Notes: generated by a model not told the origin, from the letters alone. Shown: positions 23,523 to 33,186, counted from the stretch's first letter. The stretch: 64,000 bases of DNA from UBA6522 sp963664945 (GCA_963664945.1 OY761822.1:1054001-1118000), one strand, 5' to 3'. Numbers and translations are program-made.

Positions 23523-24468
23523 GATCTTCTCCGTTGATATAGCCGTCGAACCGGAGCGAGGCCTCGTGCAGCAGCTCAGGCGTCATCGAAAGGTAGACCT
23601 GGGTGCCATCGAGATGGGCGTGGCCCAGCCAGGTGGAAAGCGCTGGCAGCAGGCGCTGCACATCGGCGCCCTGGCGATACCAGGCAATCAGCCGATGCAC
23701 CGCCGCGGTATGGCGCAGGGAATGAAAACATGGCGATTGCCGTGCGCCGTTCTTGTCATGGCGGACCCCGGCCACCTGGAGCAGCTTGGCGAACGCAATC
23801 TGAACCGTGCCCTTACACAAGGGCGTGCCACTGAGGTTCGCCACAAACGTCGAGTCCATCCCCATCGGCAAGGGGCGTTGGGAGCGCTTGAGGGCATAGT
23901 CGCGCAACGCATTGGCAAGTTGTTGGCCGACAGGCACGAGGCGGGTCTTGTGGAACTTGGTGTCGCGTATCGTCAAGATGGCGTCGTGCAAGTCGACATC
24001 GTGGAGGGTCAGACGCTGTGCCTCGCCGAACCGAAGCCCCGCGCCATAGAGCAGAAGGAGAAGCGCCCGCAGAGTGTCCCCGTCGAGCTGGACCGCGCGC
24101 TGCCGACTGATCTCGATGGCGCCGAACAGGCGCTGCAACTCATCATGGGTAAACACGTACGGCGGCGCCGAAGATGGCGTGCGAGGTTCGCTCTCGGGCG
24201 CCGGAAGGGGCGATCGCTCGGCGTAGCCGCGGCCGATCGCGTAGCGGTAGAACCCGTTCAGGGCGCCGTACTTGTTGGCCCGGTACCGGGTGAGCGGGCC
24301 GTTGCCGATCAGAAACCCCAGAACATCCGCTTCGGTGACGGCGTCGCAGCGAATGTGCTCGCCGACATGCCTGCAGAAACAACGCAACATGTGCCCGGTG
24401 GTGTCGAATCTGGCGCCATGGTCCCGGCGCCAGGCGATGTGGCGGTCGATTGCTTCGCGGAGAATCAT
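23515..24468 (-). CDS. Tyrosine recombinase, second gene of RIT element 2
   Basis: 317 residues beginning MILREAIDRHIAWRRDHGAR. Catalytic residues: LYGAGLRFGEAQRLTLHDVD (Arg), TIRDTKFHKTRLVPVG (Lys region), HSLRHTAAVHRLIAWYRQGA and LGHAHLDGTQVYLSMTPELL (Tyr). It overlaps the first gene by 4 bp and the third by 8 bp. It is clearly homologous to 27628-28578. Confidence 0.9.
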   Translation of the reverse strand: MILREAIDRHIAWRRDHGARFDTTGHMLRCFCRHVGEHIRCDAVTEADVLGFLIGNGPLTRYRANKYGALNGFYRYAIGRGYAERSPLPAPESEPRTPSSAPPYVFTHDELQRLFGAIEISRQRAVQLDGDTLRALLLLLYGAGLRFGEAQRLTLHDVDLHDAILTIRDTKFHKTRLVPVGQQLANALRDYALKRSQRPLPMGMDSTFVANLSGTPLCKGTVQIAFAKLLQVAGVRHDKNGARQSPCFHSLRHTAAVHRLIAWYRQGADVQRLLPALSTWLGHAHLDGTQVYLSMTPELLHEASLRFDGYINGEDHE

Positions 24469-25712
24469 GTCAGGCCCTCCAGATCGATGTCGGCGACCTC
24501 GCGCAAGGCGCCCAGCCGCACTTTGGCGTACGCCGAGGTGGCCGAGACGCTGCGGTGACCGAGATAGTCGCCGACTTCCTTCATCGACAGGCCGTGGTCG
24601 AGCAGATGCTGCGCCGCGGCGTGTCGCAGCGCATGCGCACCGCGCCGCTTGCCGACGATGCCGAGGCGGTCAAGGCGGCTTCTGACCACGTGCGATATAC
24701 CGCCTCTGCTCAACGGACGGACCGGCGCGTTGAGCGTGAAGAACAACGTCCGATCCGAATGTCGGGGACGAAGCTCACGGAGATAGCGCAGGATCGCCTG
24801 CCCGACAGCGCGGGAGAGCGGATAGTGGTGGGTGCGTCCTGGCTTCGGGCGGCGTACCCGCAGTCTCTCCCGCTCCCAGATCAGATCCTCGAGCCGCAGC
24901 CCGGCGACCTCGCCGGAGCGCAAACCGTAGGCGATCAACACCATCAGGATGGCCCGGTCGCGCACATCGGCAGCGCGGTCGCCCTCGGTGGTGGCGAGGA
25001 GGCGCAGCACCTCGTCGCGGTTCAGACCCTTGGGGAGGGTCTCACCGCGATGGAAGCGCGACGGCAGGATGCCCTCGGCGAGCCCTGGCGCGCACCATCC
25101 CCGTCGTTCTGCGAAACGGAAGAAGGTGCGCAGGCGCTGAGCGTAGTCGTGGACCGTGACCCGGCTGCAGCCGCGGGCGTGCCAGCGCGCGACCGCCCGG
25201 TCGATGTCGGCGATGCCGAGATCGGCCAAGGCCATGCGCCGTCGCTCCAGCCGGAAAAAGAAACGGTCGACCGCACCGCGGCAACCGCCGATCGTCTCTT
25301 CGGTCCAGCCACGCTCGTGTCGCATCCACGCTTCAAATGCCGCCACCTCGCCGGCGTGGGCGTGTTGCGCTCTGCCGGGCTCTTCAAGCAGGTTGAGGAA
25401 GCGCAACCAACGAACCGCGTGGCCAACGAACCGGCGACAGGCTTCGGACTTTGCGACTTGGCTACACCGGCGCCCGCCCGGGCGCGACCATCGCTCGGCG
25501 GCGGACTCGATCCGGGCCACGCTCACCCGATCGCCTTCACGATAATCGAGCAGTTGAATCAGATTGGTCTGATGAGCGGCAATGTAACGCAACGTGGATG
25601 GCCGGGCTCCGGCCTGCGCGCAATGACTCAGATAACTGAGCCGTTCCTCAAGAAACGGTGCAGCCCGATAGCTGGCAATGGCGCCCGGCTTGGTGAAAAG
25701 ATCTTCGAACAT
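24465..25712 (-). CDS. Tyrosine recombinase, first gene of RIT element 2
   Basis: 415 residues beginning MFEDLFTKPGAIASYRAAPF. Catalytic residues: LIAYGLRSGEVAGLRLEDLI (Arg), HALRHAAAQHLLDHGLS (HxxR) and LGHRSVSATSAYAKVRLGAL (Tyr). It ends with a four-base overlap with the second gene and is strongly similar to 26399-27631. Confidence 0.9.
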   Translation of the reverse strand: MFEDLFTKPGAIASYRAAPFLEERLSYLSHCAQAGARPSTLRYIAAHQTNLIQLLDYREGDRVSVARIESAAERWSRPGGRRCSQVAKSEACRRFVGHAVRWLRFLNLLEEPGRAQHAHAGEVAAFEAWMRHERGWTEETIGGCRGAVDRFFFRLERRRMALADLGIADIDRAVARWHARGCSRVTVHDYAQRLRTFFRFAERRGWCAPGLAEGILPSRFHRGETLPKGLNRDEVLRLLATTEGDRAADVRDRAILMVLIAYGLRSGEVAGLRLEDLIWERERLRVRRPKPGRTHHYPLSRAVGQAILRYLRELRPRHSDRTLFFTLNAPVRPLSRGGISHVVRSRLDRLGIVGKRRGAHALRHAAAQHLLDHGLSMKEVGDYLGHRSVSATSAYAKVRLGALREVADIDLEGLT

Positions 25713-25856
25713 AATCGTGCCTCCTTGCGGTTGGAGACACGACCATTACAAACGAACGCGCATCGGTAAATTATGTTGCCGACAATGTGCGACTACTTAC
25801 GTCCTATGGGACAAAGCTCCCTCTGGGCAACATAATCCTGTGCGCAACATATGCCC

Positions 25857-26260
25857 AGCAGAAACACCGGACCACCCCCTTGCCGGGCGCCGCCACCGCG
25901 TTGTAGCCGGCATAACCGTCCACGTGCAGCTTGCCTTTGAATCCCTTGAGAAAGCCCACGGCGTGGCAGCCGCCGCGCCCGGGCGCGTAGAAGAACACCA
26001 CGCCGGGCGGGTCCGGACCGGCCCAGGGCCGCCGGTCGCGGGCCAGCGCCCACAGATACCCCGTCTTGGTCTTGCCCCGGCCCGGGTCCAGCACCGGCGC
26101 CCGGGTCTCGTCCATGAACAGATGATCGGACCGCTTCAGGCGCCAGGCGAGCCGATCCACCACCGGAATGAGATGAAACGACGCCTTGCCCACCCAGCCG
26201 GCGAGCGTGGAGCGATCCAGCTCCACCCCCGATCGGGCGTAGATCTGCGATTGGCGATAA
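25857..26260 (-). pseudogene. Second IS66-type transposase, internal fragment (inverted half)
   Basis: Codes from YRQSQIYARSGVELDRSTLA through SDHLFMDETRAPVLDPGRGK (first catalytic Asp) and KLHVDGYAGYNAVA (second Asp) to GKGVVRCFCW. It is bounded by RIT element 3 at the YRQ codons and by RIT element 2 at the WAH codons. Nearly identical to the start of 29658-30612 but inverted. Different from the DruA-linked transposase. Confidence 0.88.
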
Positions 26261-26398
26261 GATGTTGCGCACCCGATTATGCTGCGCAGAGGCCGGTCAT
26301 CGCCGGTTTGCCGGGGGGTTCCTACAATCTGCGCAACATAATATTGCGGTCCATGTCCGCCGTCATGATGCTGGCTCCCACAAACAGGAGACAACATC

Positions 26399-27631
26399 AT
26401 GTTCGAAGATCTCTTCGCCCGACCGTCGACGGTCGAGCATTATCGCTGCTCACCATTGATCAATGAACGGCTCGCCTTTCTCGATCACTGTGAGCAACTT
26501 GGCATCAAGCCTGCGACATTACGGAAGATTGCCGCTCATCAGTTGAAGCTCGTGCGTCTTCTCGATTTGAAGGACGACGAGGTGAACGCGCGCAGGATCG
26601 AAGCCGGATTCCGCCGGTGGCTGCTACCCGGCAGGTGCAGATTACGACCCAAACTCGGGCAGCGATTTCTCAGTTGCTCCAAGCGATGGTTGCGCTTTCT
26701 GGGCTGGCTTGAGGAACCTCGTGTCGTCGGTCACGGTCATACGTCGCACGTAACGGCCTTTGCGGCAAGCATGTCCGGCGAACGCGGGTGGTCCGATACG
26801 ACCATCGATAGCTGTTGCCGAACCGTTGACCGATTTTTCGTCGGACTTGACGAGGCAGGACTCGACCTGGCCTCTGTCGAGATCACAACCATCGATGAGG
26901 CGATCACGCGCTATCACGCGCGCGGCTACGCTCGATCCACGATACATCTTTATGCGCAGCAACTGCGTACGTTCTTCCGGTTTGCCGAACAGCAGGGGTG
27001 GTGCAGCCCGGGACTGGCCGATGGCATCATGCCGCCGCGACGTCATCCGGGCAAGGCGATTCCGAAAGGATTGAACCGTGATGAGGTGATCCGTCTGCTG
27101 GCCAGCACCGAGGGTGACCGTTCCTGCGACATTCGTGCCCGCGCGATCGTGATGCTGCTGATCACATACGGCCTTCGTGCCGGTGAAGTCAGCGGCCTTC
27201 GGCTCGATGACCTGGCTTGGGAGCGGGAGATGCTGCGGGTCCGCTGCCCTAAACCGGGACGCACGCTTCTCTACCCGCTCTCACGCGGCGTCGGGCAAGC
27301 GATTCTGCGATATCTGCGCGAGGTGCGCCCCGTGCATGCCGAGCGACGGTTGTTCCTAACGCTGAAAGCTCCGATCAAGCCGCTCAGCAGAGGAGTGATC
27401 AAGTCCATTGTTTCGATACGTCTTGAACGTCTCGGCATCACGGACAAACGTCGTGGACCTCATGCTCTGCGCCACGCTGCAGCCCAGCATCTGCTCGATC
27501 GGGGACTGTCCATGAAGGCTGTGGGCGATTACCTCGGGCATCGAAGTGTCGCGGCCACCGCCGTTTACGCGCAGGTCCAACTGCATGCACTTCGCGAAGT
27601 TGCCAACATCGATTTGGAGGGCCTGACATGA
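26399..27631 (+). CDS. Tyrosine recombinase, first gene of RIT element 3
   Basis: 410 residues from MFEDLFARPSTVEHYRCSPL, with AGGAG eight bases or so upstream. Catalytic residues: LITYGLRAGEVSGLRLDDLA (Arg), HALRHAAAQHLLDRGLS (HxxR) and LGHRSVAATAVYAQVQLHAL (Tyr). It overlaps the second gene by 4 bp (ATGA). Confidence 0.92.
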   Translation: MFEDLFARPSTVEHYRCSPLINERLAFLDHCEQLGIKPATLRKIAAHQLKLVRLLDLKDDEVNARRIEAGFRRWLLPGRCRLRPKLGQRFLSCSKRWLRFLGWLEEPRVVGHGHTSHVTAFAASMSGERGWSDTTIDSCCRTVDRFFVGLDEAGLDLASVEITTIDEAITRYHARGYARSTIHLYAQQLRTFFRFAEQQGWCSPGLADGIMPPRRHPGKAIPKGLNRDEVIRLLASTEGDRSCDIRARAIVMLLITYGLRAGEVSGLRLDDLAWEREMLRVRCPKPGRTLLYPLSRGVGQAILRYLREVRPVHAERRLFLTLKAPIKPLSRGVIKSIVSIRLERLGITDKRRGPHALRHAAAQHLLDRGLSMKAVGDYLGHRSVAATAVYAQVQLHALREVANIDLEGLT

Positions 27632-28578
27632 TTCTGCGCGATGCGATCGATCATTATGTTGTGTGGCGTCGGGCGCATGGCGCCCGGTTTATCACGAGCG
27701 CGAGAGCCTTGTACCAATTCTGCAAGAGCGTGCCCGAGCAGGTGCGCTGCGATGCGGTCACGGAGATGGAAGTGCGCCGGTTCCTTGCCGGAAGCGGTCC
27801 GCTTACCCGGTGGCGTGCAAACAAGTACGGCGCGTTGGCCGGGTTTTACCGCTACGCGATCAGCCGCGGTTATGCCACACGATCACCTCTTCCACCGCCG
27901 GACGAGGAGCCGAAGTCGCCGCCATCGGCACCGCCTTACATTTACTCGCGCGAGGAACTCCAGCGCCTGTTCGGTGCTGTCGAAGTCAGCCGCAAACATG
28001 CCATCCGCTTCGATGGAGATACCTTTCGGACGCTGCTCTTCATGCTGTACGGAGCCGGTCTGAGAACCAGCGAGACACTGCACCTTTCCTTGCACGATGT
28101 CGACCTCGCAGAAGCCGTCCTCACGGTGCGGAACACAAAGTTCTTCAAGAGCCGCCTCGTTCCCGTGGCGCCGAAGCTTGCCGACGTACTCGAGGCCTAT
28201 GCTCACCGGCGTGCGGGTCGCCCGCTGCCCGAAGGGATGGATTCGACCTTCCTTGCAAACCGCGACGGAACACCGGTGAGAAAGCACAACGTGGATCATG
28301 CATTTGCCCGACTGCTGGAAATTGCCGGGGTAGAGCGGAGGGATGACGGACGGCGCTCTCCATGTCTGCACAGCTTGCGCCACACTGCGGCCGTACACCG
28401 CCTGACGTCCTGGTACCGGAACGGATTGGATGTTCAGCGGCTTCTGCCCGTACTGTCGACGTATCTTGGCCACGCCAACCTCGACGGAACAAGCGTATAC
28501 CTGTCGATGACGCCGGACCTCCTTCACGAAGCGTCGGTACGTTTCAATCGCTACGTCAATGGAGGAGACCATGCGTGA
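27628..28578 (+). CDS. Tyrosine recombinase, second gene of RIT element 3
   Basis: 316 residues from MILRDAIDHYVVWRRAHGAR. Catalytic residues: LYGAGLRTSETLHLSLHDVD (Arg), TVRNTKFFKSRLVPVA (Lys region), HSLRHTAAVHRLTSWYRNGL (HxxR) and LGHANLDGTSVYLSMTPDLL (Tyr). It overlaps the first gene by 4 bp and the third by 8 bp. Confidence 0.92.
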   Translation: MILRDAIDHYVVWRRAHGARFITSARALYQFCKSVPEQVRCDAVTEMEVRRFLAGSGPLTRWRANKYGALAGFYRYAISRGYATRSPLPPPDEEPKSPPSAPPYIYSREELQRLFGAVEVSRKHAIRFDGDTFRTLLFMLYGAGLRTSETLHLSLHDVDLAEAVLTVRNTKFFKSRLVPVAPKLADVLEAYAHRRAGRPLPEGMDSTFLANRDGTPVRKHNVDHAFARLLEIAGVERRDDGRRSPCLHSLRHTAAVHRLTSWYRNGLDVQRLLPVLSTYLGHANLDGTSVYLSMTPDLLHEASVRFNRYVNGGDHA

Positions 28579-29566
28579 TTCAAGTACACTCGGTTCCTGG
28601 CTGCGGCGCTTTCTCGCGGATTACATCGTCACCGAGCGCCGCCTCGCCCAAAACACTCAGAAGAGCTATCGCGACAGCTTCAGACTGCTGCTGCCATTCA
28701 TCAGCGCCAAGGCGCGCAAGCCGGTCGACCGCTTGCATGTCGAAGATATCGGTCCTTCGCGTGTGTTGCAGTTCCTTTCACACCTTGAGGAAGACCGTGG
28801 CTGTTCGGTCCGGACGCGTAACCAACGGTTGGCCGCGATCCGATCCTTTGCCCGCTTCGTCGCCAGCCGCGAACCGGCCCATCTCGATTGGTGTGGACAG
28901 ATTCGCGCGATCGCGACGAAGAAGTCCACACCGCAGCCCATCGCCTGGATGACCAAGGATGAAGTGGAAGCACTCCTCGCGGTTCCCGACCGCCAAAAGC
29001 CGCAGGGCCGCGCCGAATATGCAATGCTGCTCTTCCTCTACAACACCGGGGCCCGCGTTTCCGAGGCGACTGGATTGAAAGTGGCCGATCTGGATGTCGA
29101 CCGCCGTGACGGCCGTCACGCGCTTGTCACGCTGCGCGGCAAGGGAGGCAAGAGCCGTCGATGCCCGCTGTGGCCGCGTACCCGGAACGTCTTGGTCGAA
29201 CTCGTTCGTAGACGGGAACAGGGAGACGCCGTGTTCATGAGTCGTCATCGGAGGCCCTATACCCGCTTCGGGGTCTACCGGCTTGTTGAGCGATGCGCTG
29301 CCCAGGTGCCGTCGTTGTCGGGGCGGGCAATCACGCCGCATGTCCTCCGGCACTCAAGTGCCTGTCATCTGCTGCAGGCAGGTGTCGATCTCAACACCAT
29401 CCGAGCATGGCTCGGGCATGTCAGCCTCGATACGACCAACATCTACGCCGAAATCGATCTCGAAATGAAGGCCAAAGCGATGACGCTTTGCGATGCGGGA
29501 GACCCAGGTCGCGACCGACCCTGGAAAGAGGACAAAGGCGTGATCGCCTTCCTGAACGCGATCTGA
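28571..29566 (+). CDS. Tyrosine recombinase, third gene of RIT element 3
   Basis: 331 residues from MRDSSTLGSWLRRFLADYIV. This start gives the same 8-bp overlap seen in RIT element 2; an upstream ATG at 28559 is also possible. Catalytic residues: YNTGARVSEATGLKVADLDV (Arg), TPHVLRHSSACHLLQAGVD (HxxR) and LGHVSLDTTNIYAEIDLEMK (Tyr). The intact counterpart of the split gene in RIT element 2. Confidence 0.92.
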   Translation: MRDSSTLGSWLRRFLADYIVTERRLAQNTQKSYRDSFRLLLPFISAKARKPVDRLHVEDIGPSRVLQFLSHLEEDRGCSVRTRNQRLAAIRSFARFVASREPAHLDWCGQIRAIATKKSTPQPIAWMTKDEVEALLAVPDRQKPQGRAEYAMLLFLYNTGARVSEATGLKVADLDVDRRDGRHALVTLRGKGGKSRRCPLWPRTRNVLVELVRRREQGDAVFMSRHRRPYTRFGVYRLVERCAAQVPSLSGRAITPHVLRHSSACHLLQAGVDLNTIRAWLGHVSLDTTNIYAEIDLEMKAKAMTLCDAGDPGRDRPWKEDKGVIAFLNAI

Positions 29567-29657
29567 CGGCAAAACATTATGTTGCGCAGATTGTAGGAAC
29601 CCCCCGGCAAACCGGCGATGACCGGCCTCTGCGCAGCATAATCGGGTGCGCAACATC

Positions 29658-30612
29658 TTACCGCCAATCGCAGATTTACGCCCGATCGGGGGTGGAACTG
29701 GACCGTTCCACGCTGGCGGGCTGGGTGGGCAAGGCGTCGTTTCACCTGACCCCGGTGGTGGATCGGCTCGCCTGGCATCTGAAGCGGTCCGATCATCTGT
29801 TCATGGACGAGACCCGGGCGCCGGTGCTGGACCCGGGCCGGGGCAAGACCAAGACGGGGTATCTGTGGGCGCTGGCCCGCGACCGGCGGCCCTGGGCCGG
29901 TCCGGACCCGCCCGGCGCGGTGTTCTTCTACGCGCCCGGGCGCGGCGGCTGCCACGCCGTGGGCTTTCTCGAGGGATTCAAAGGCAAGCTGCACGTGGAC
30001 GGTTATGCCGGCTACAACGCGGTGGCGGTGCCCGGCAAGGGGGTGGTCCGTTGTTTCTGCTGGGCGCACGCCAGGCGCAAACTGTGCGAGGTCCACGACA
30101 GCCACCGCTCCACGATCGCCGCCGAAGGGCTGCGGCGCATCGGCGAGATGTACGCCATCGAGAAGGCGATCCGGGGCGAGCCTCCCGACGTCCGGCTGGC
30201 CGTGCGCCAGGCGCGCACCGCACCGCTGGTCGAGGACTTCGGGGTGTGGCTGCGCCGGCAACGCGCCCGGATCTCACCGAAGTCCCGCTTGGGCGAGAAG
30301 CTGGCCTACATCGCCAACCATTGGGACGGGCTGCGGGTGTTCCTCACCGACGGGCGGGTCGAGATGGACACAAACATCGTGGAAAATGCCATCAGGCCAC
30401 TGGCCCTGAATCGCAAGAATGCGCTGTTCGCCGGCCATGACGAAGGCGGGGCGGCCTGGGCCCGCATAGCCAGTCTCGTTGAAACGGCCAAAATGAATCA
30501 AGTCAACCCCCACGCCTATCTGAAGGCCACGCTCGAAGCCATCGCCGCCGGCCATCCGGCATCCGATATCGATGCGCTGATGCCCTGGGCGTTTACACCA
30601 GCTTCAAGCTGA
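29658..30612 (+). pseudogene. Second IS66-type transposase, C-terminal two thirds
   Basis: Starts at YRQSQIYARSGVELDRSTLA next to the RIT repeat and runs to the natural end. Has both catalytic Asp regions (LFMDETRAPV, LHVDGYAGYN), FCWAHARRKLCEVH and the Glu region VEMDTNIVENAIRPLALNRK. The N-terminus (zinc finger and leading helices) is absent. About 12 bp after its stop begins a serine recombinase fragment, so the insertion probably cut that gene. Confidence 0.88.
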
Positions 30613-30623
30613 AATCCAGGTGG

Positions 30624-31829
30624 GGCGGACGCCCCGCTTACGGCTTTATCGATTGGAAGCAGTACCTTCGCAACCGGGCCACCTTGGAAAGCAACAGAGC
30701 CGCCTTCCTGGGATCGGACCGGCGCACCCCGGCGCCGCGGGAGGGGGCGGCGCTGCTGCAGTCGCGGGTGATCTGCGGGCGCTGCGGGCGGCGCATGGGA
30801 ATGAAGTACAACCGCGCCCTGCCGCATCGCAACCGCCCGGCGCGCTACTTCTACGTCTGCGGGGCGGAGCAGGACCGCTACGGTCGGAAAACCTGCCAGA
30901 GCATGCGCGGGGATCTCGTCGACGCGGCGGTCGCGCGGTTCGCGATCGAGGCGTTGAACCGCAAGAACATCGATCTGGCCCTGGCGGTGCAGGCGCAGGT
31001 GCAGGTGGAGTTCGCCGAGGCCGACGCCCAGCGCAAGCGGCGCATCGAGGGCATCCGCTACGAGGCCGATCTGGCGCGGCGGCGGTTCTACGAGGTGGAT
31101 CCTGCCAACCGGCTGGTGGCGGCAACGCTGGAAGCGGAATGGAACGAGCGGCTGCGCGATCTGGACGAGGCCTGCCGGGAACGCGATGAACGGGCCGCGG
31201 CCTGCGATGCCGAACTCTCCGAGCGGCAGGCCGAACGCATCCGGGAACTGGCGGGGGACTTCGAGCAGGTGTGGCACGCCGAGCAAACGGGCAACGCCGA
31301 CCGCAAGCGGCTGCTCGGGCTTCTGATGGAAGATGCGGCGCTGACCCGGGACGGCCCGGAGGTGACCATCAATCTGCGCATGCGGGGGGGACGTTCGGTG
31401 ACGCTGGAGCCCGTCGAACTGCCGAAACCGGTGATGCAGTTGGTCAAGACAGGCCGGGAAACGCTCGCCGAGATCGACCGGTTGCTTGAGACCCACCGCG
31501 ACGAAGGCGTGGCGCGGGAGCTGAACGCGATGGGGTTGCGCAACTGGAAGGGCGAGCGGTTCACGGGCAAGCGCGTGGGCGGGATCCGGCGCAGGCACGG
31601 CTTGCCCAACCACCTGGAGCGCCAGATGAAGCGACTTCGGGAGAAGGGCTACGGAACGGCCTGGGAGGTGGCGGCTGAACTCGGCATGAACGAGCGGGTC
31701 GTGCGGAGGCTGGGCAAGGCCGGCGATCCTCGGGTGGAGCGGGTCACCGTGCCGATCGAATGCGGGCGACGGTACTGCATGTACAGGGCGAACGCGGCGG
31801 CGTTGCCGAAACCCTCGTCGGGAGGCTGA
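30624..31829 (+). pseudogene. Large serine recombinase, C-terminal part
   Basis: About 400 residues remain. RWGGRPAYGFIDWKQYL and NRAAFLG belong to the recombinase domain. The zinc beta-ribbon follows (VICGRCGRRMGMKYN, then YVCGAEQDRYGRKTC), then a long coiled coil with many Glu/Arg and a C-terminal helix-turn-helix-like part (GYGTAWEVAAELGMNERVV). The catalytic resolvase domain with its Ser is absent, removed by the IS66-type element upstream. The gene probably served an integrative element of which the ssb and relaxase fragments are other remains. Confidence 0.8.
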
Positions 31830-31969
31830 ACATGCCCGCACGCAACGACACCGCCGCGGTTGGGGATCGCCGCCATGGCCCGCTCCGGGGGCATGGGAAT
31901 AGGGCCGATCCTCCGTCCGGGACGAACGAAGGACCGGCCCTCGGGGGGCGCCACAGGCGTGGTCAGGCC

Positions 31970-32421
31970 TCAGAATGGGATACTGTCTCCCATGTCGCCG
32001 TCATCGGCCGGGGTGGCCGGTCCGGTCTCCGCGGCCTGGGTCTCGGCCACGGACTCGCCGTTGCCGTTGGGCTTGTCGAGGAACTGGATCCTCCCGCCCG
32101 GGGCGAGCAGGATCTCGGTCGAGAACCGGTCGGAGTCCTCGCCGTCCTTGCGCCAGCGCCGCGTCTGCAGCTTGCCCGCGACGTAGACCAGCCGTCCCTT
32201 CTTCGCGTGGCGTTCGAGCATGTCCACGAGTCCGGGCTGGACGTGACGACCCGGTGCCACTCGGTCTTCTCGATCCGCTCGCCGCCGCCGGCGCGATCCA
32301 GGTAGCTCTCGTCCGTCGCAATGCTCATGTTCGCGACACGGCCCCCCGTTGTGAGGTGGTTCACGGTGACGTCGGCGCCCAGGCGTCCGATCACTTCCGC
32401 GCGGTTCAATCCAAATGCCAT
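31970..32421 (-). pseudogene. ssb: Single-stranded DNA-binding protein, frameshifted
   Basis: The start MAFGLNRAEVIGRLGADVTV and EKTEWHRVVT are the OB-fold of bacterial SSB. After VVT the frame shifts by one base: the other frame continues QPGLVDMLERHAKKGRLVYV, GKLQTRRWRKDG and ILLAPGGRIQFLD, and ends with the acidic tip DMGDSIPF typical of SSB. Restoring one base in GTCACG-TCCAGC near 32238 would give an intact protein of about 150 residues. Confidence 0.85.
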
Positions 32422-32661
32422 GATGGTATCTCCTGTGAGTACTGGTTGATGTCGATGGTGTGGCGAACGGGTCCAGACTCTCTCAAGCCCTTCTCCGTTC
32501 ACCCTCTTGAGCCCTTCCCTTCACCTCTTCTTCGGACGGACCGTCCGGTATCGGAGAGAAAGGAAGGATGCGGCCTGAGATCGGATGCCTCAGGTAGAGT
32601 GAATGGGGACCGAACGGTCAGGGGGTGCTGCGCAAGTGCCTCAAAGTCGCAACGAGGTGCA

Positions 32662-32805
32662 TCATGAAACACACGACCGATCCAGGAAGCTCTCGTCCGT
32701 CGCGATGCTCATGTTCGCGACACGGCCCCCCGTTGTGAGGTGGTTCACGGTGACGTCGGCGCCCAGGCGCCCGATCACTTCCGCGCGGTTCAATCCAAAT
32801 GCCAT
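32662..32805 (-). pseudogene. Truncated ssb copy 2
   Basis: 47 codons: MAFGLNRAEVIGRLGADVTV through ATDESFLDR, then CVS and stop. It breaks at the same residue as copy 3. The upstream leader is also duplicated. Start codons of the three copies are 384 and 381 bp apart. Confidence 0.75.
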
Positions 32806-33045
32806 GATGGTATCTCCTGTGAGTACTGGTTGATGTCGATGGTGTGGAGAACGGATCCGGACTCTCTCAAGCCCTTCTTCGTTCACCCTTCTGAGCCCTC
32901 TCCTTCACCTCTATGTCGGACGTCCGGTCCGATATCGGAGACAAGGGAAGGGTGTGCCCTGAGATCGGATGCCTCAGGTAGAGTGAAAGGGGACCGAACG
33001 GTCAGCGCGACCTGGGCAAGTGCCACAAAGTCGCAACGAGGTGCA

Positions 33046-33186
33046 TCATGAAACAGATGACCGGTCGACGTACGACTCGTCGGTCGCAATACTCATATTC
33101 GCGACACGGCCGCCGGTGGTGAGGTGGTTGACGGTGACGTCGGCGCCCAGGCGCCCGATCACTTCTGCGCGGTTCAATCCAAACAT
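33046..33186 (-). pseudogene. Truncated ssb copy 3
   Basis: 46 codons starting MFGLNRAEVIGRLGADV (one residue shorter at the start than the others) and ending ATDESYVDRSSVS. The three copies differ by scattered substitutions, mostly silent, so the duplication is not recent. Confidence 0.75.

Larger units (their letters stand above)
18981..25856. mobile_element. RIT element 2 (recombinase-in-trio), interrupted by RIT element 1
   Basis: Ends are 50-bp inverted repeats with two mismatches (18981-19030 and 25807-25856; outer part GGGCATATGTTGCGCACAGG). An inner inverted GCAACATAAT copy lies near each end. Three overlapping tyrosine recombinase genes are on the minus strand; the third is split by RIT element 1. 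RIT elements are known sets of three adjacent recombinases with inverted ends. The left flank is an IS66 transposase of the DruA-linked type and the right flank a different IS66 transposase, so the flanks do not belong together. Confidence 0.82.
26261..29657. mobile_element. RIT element 3 with 82-bp perfect inverted repeats
   Basis: The first and last 82 bp (26261-26342 and 29576-29657) are exact inverted copies, starting GATGTTGCGCACCCGATTAT and ending in GCGCAACATAAT. Each arm holds a TGTTGCGCA outer site and an inverted inner copy, like RIT element 2. Three intact overlapping recombinase genes are on the plus strand. Both flanks are halves of the same IS66-type transposase gene in opposite orientation. 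Confidence 0.88.
32296..33186. repeat. Tandem ~380-bp repeats of ssb leader and 5' end
   Basis: Each unit holds the first ~43 codons of ssb, the leader TGATGGTATCTCCTGTGAGT in complement, a GACGGACC-rich inverted repeat and a shared stretch with CAAAGTCGCAACGAGGTGCA. Two full units and the start of a third are present. Confidence 0.75.

Noticed and set aside
31760..31963. A protein starting MPARNDTAAVGDRR between recombinase and ssb
   Set aside because: The frame runs antisense through the ssb gene and shows no domain; probably non-coding.
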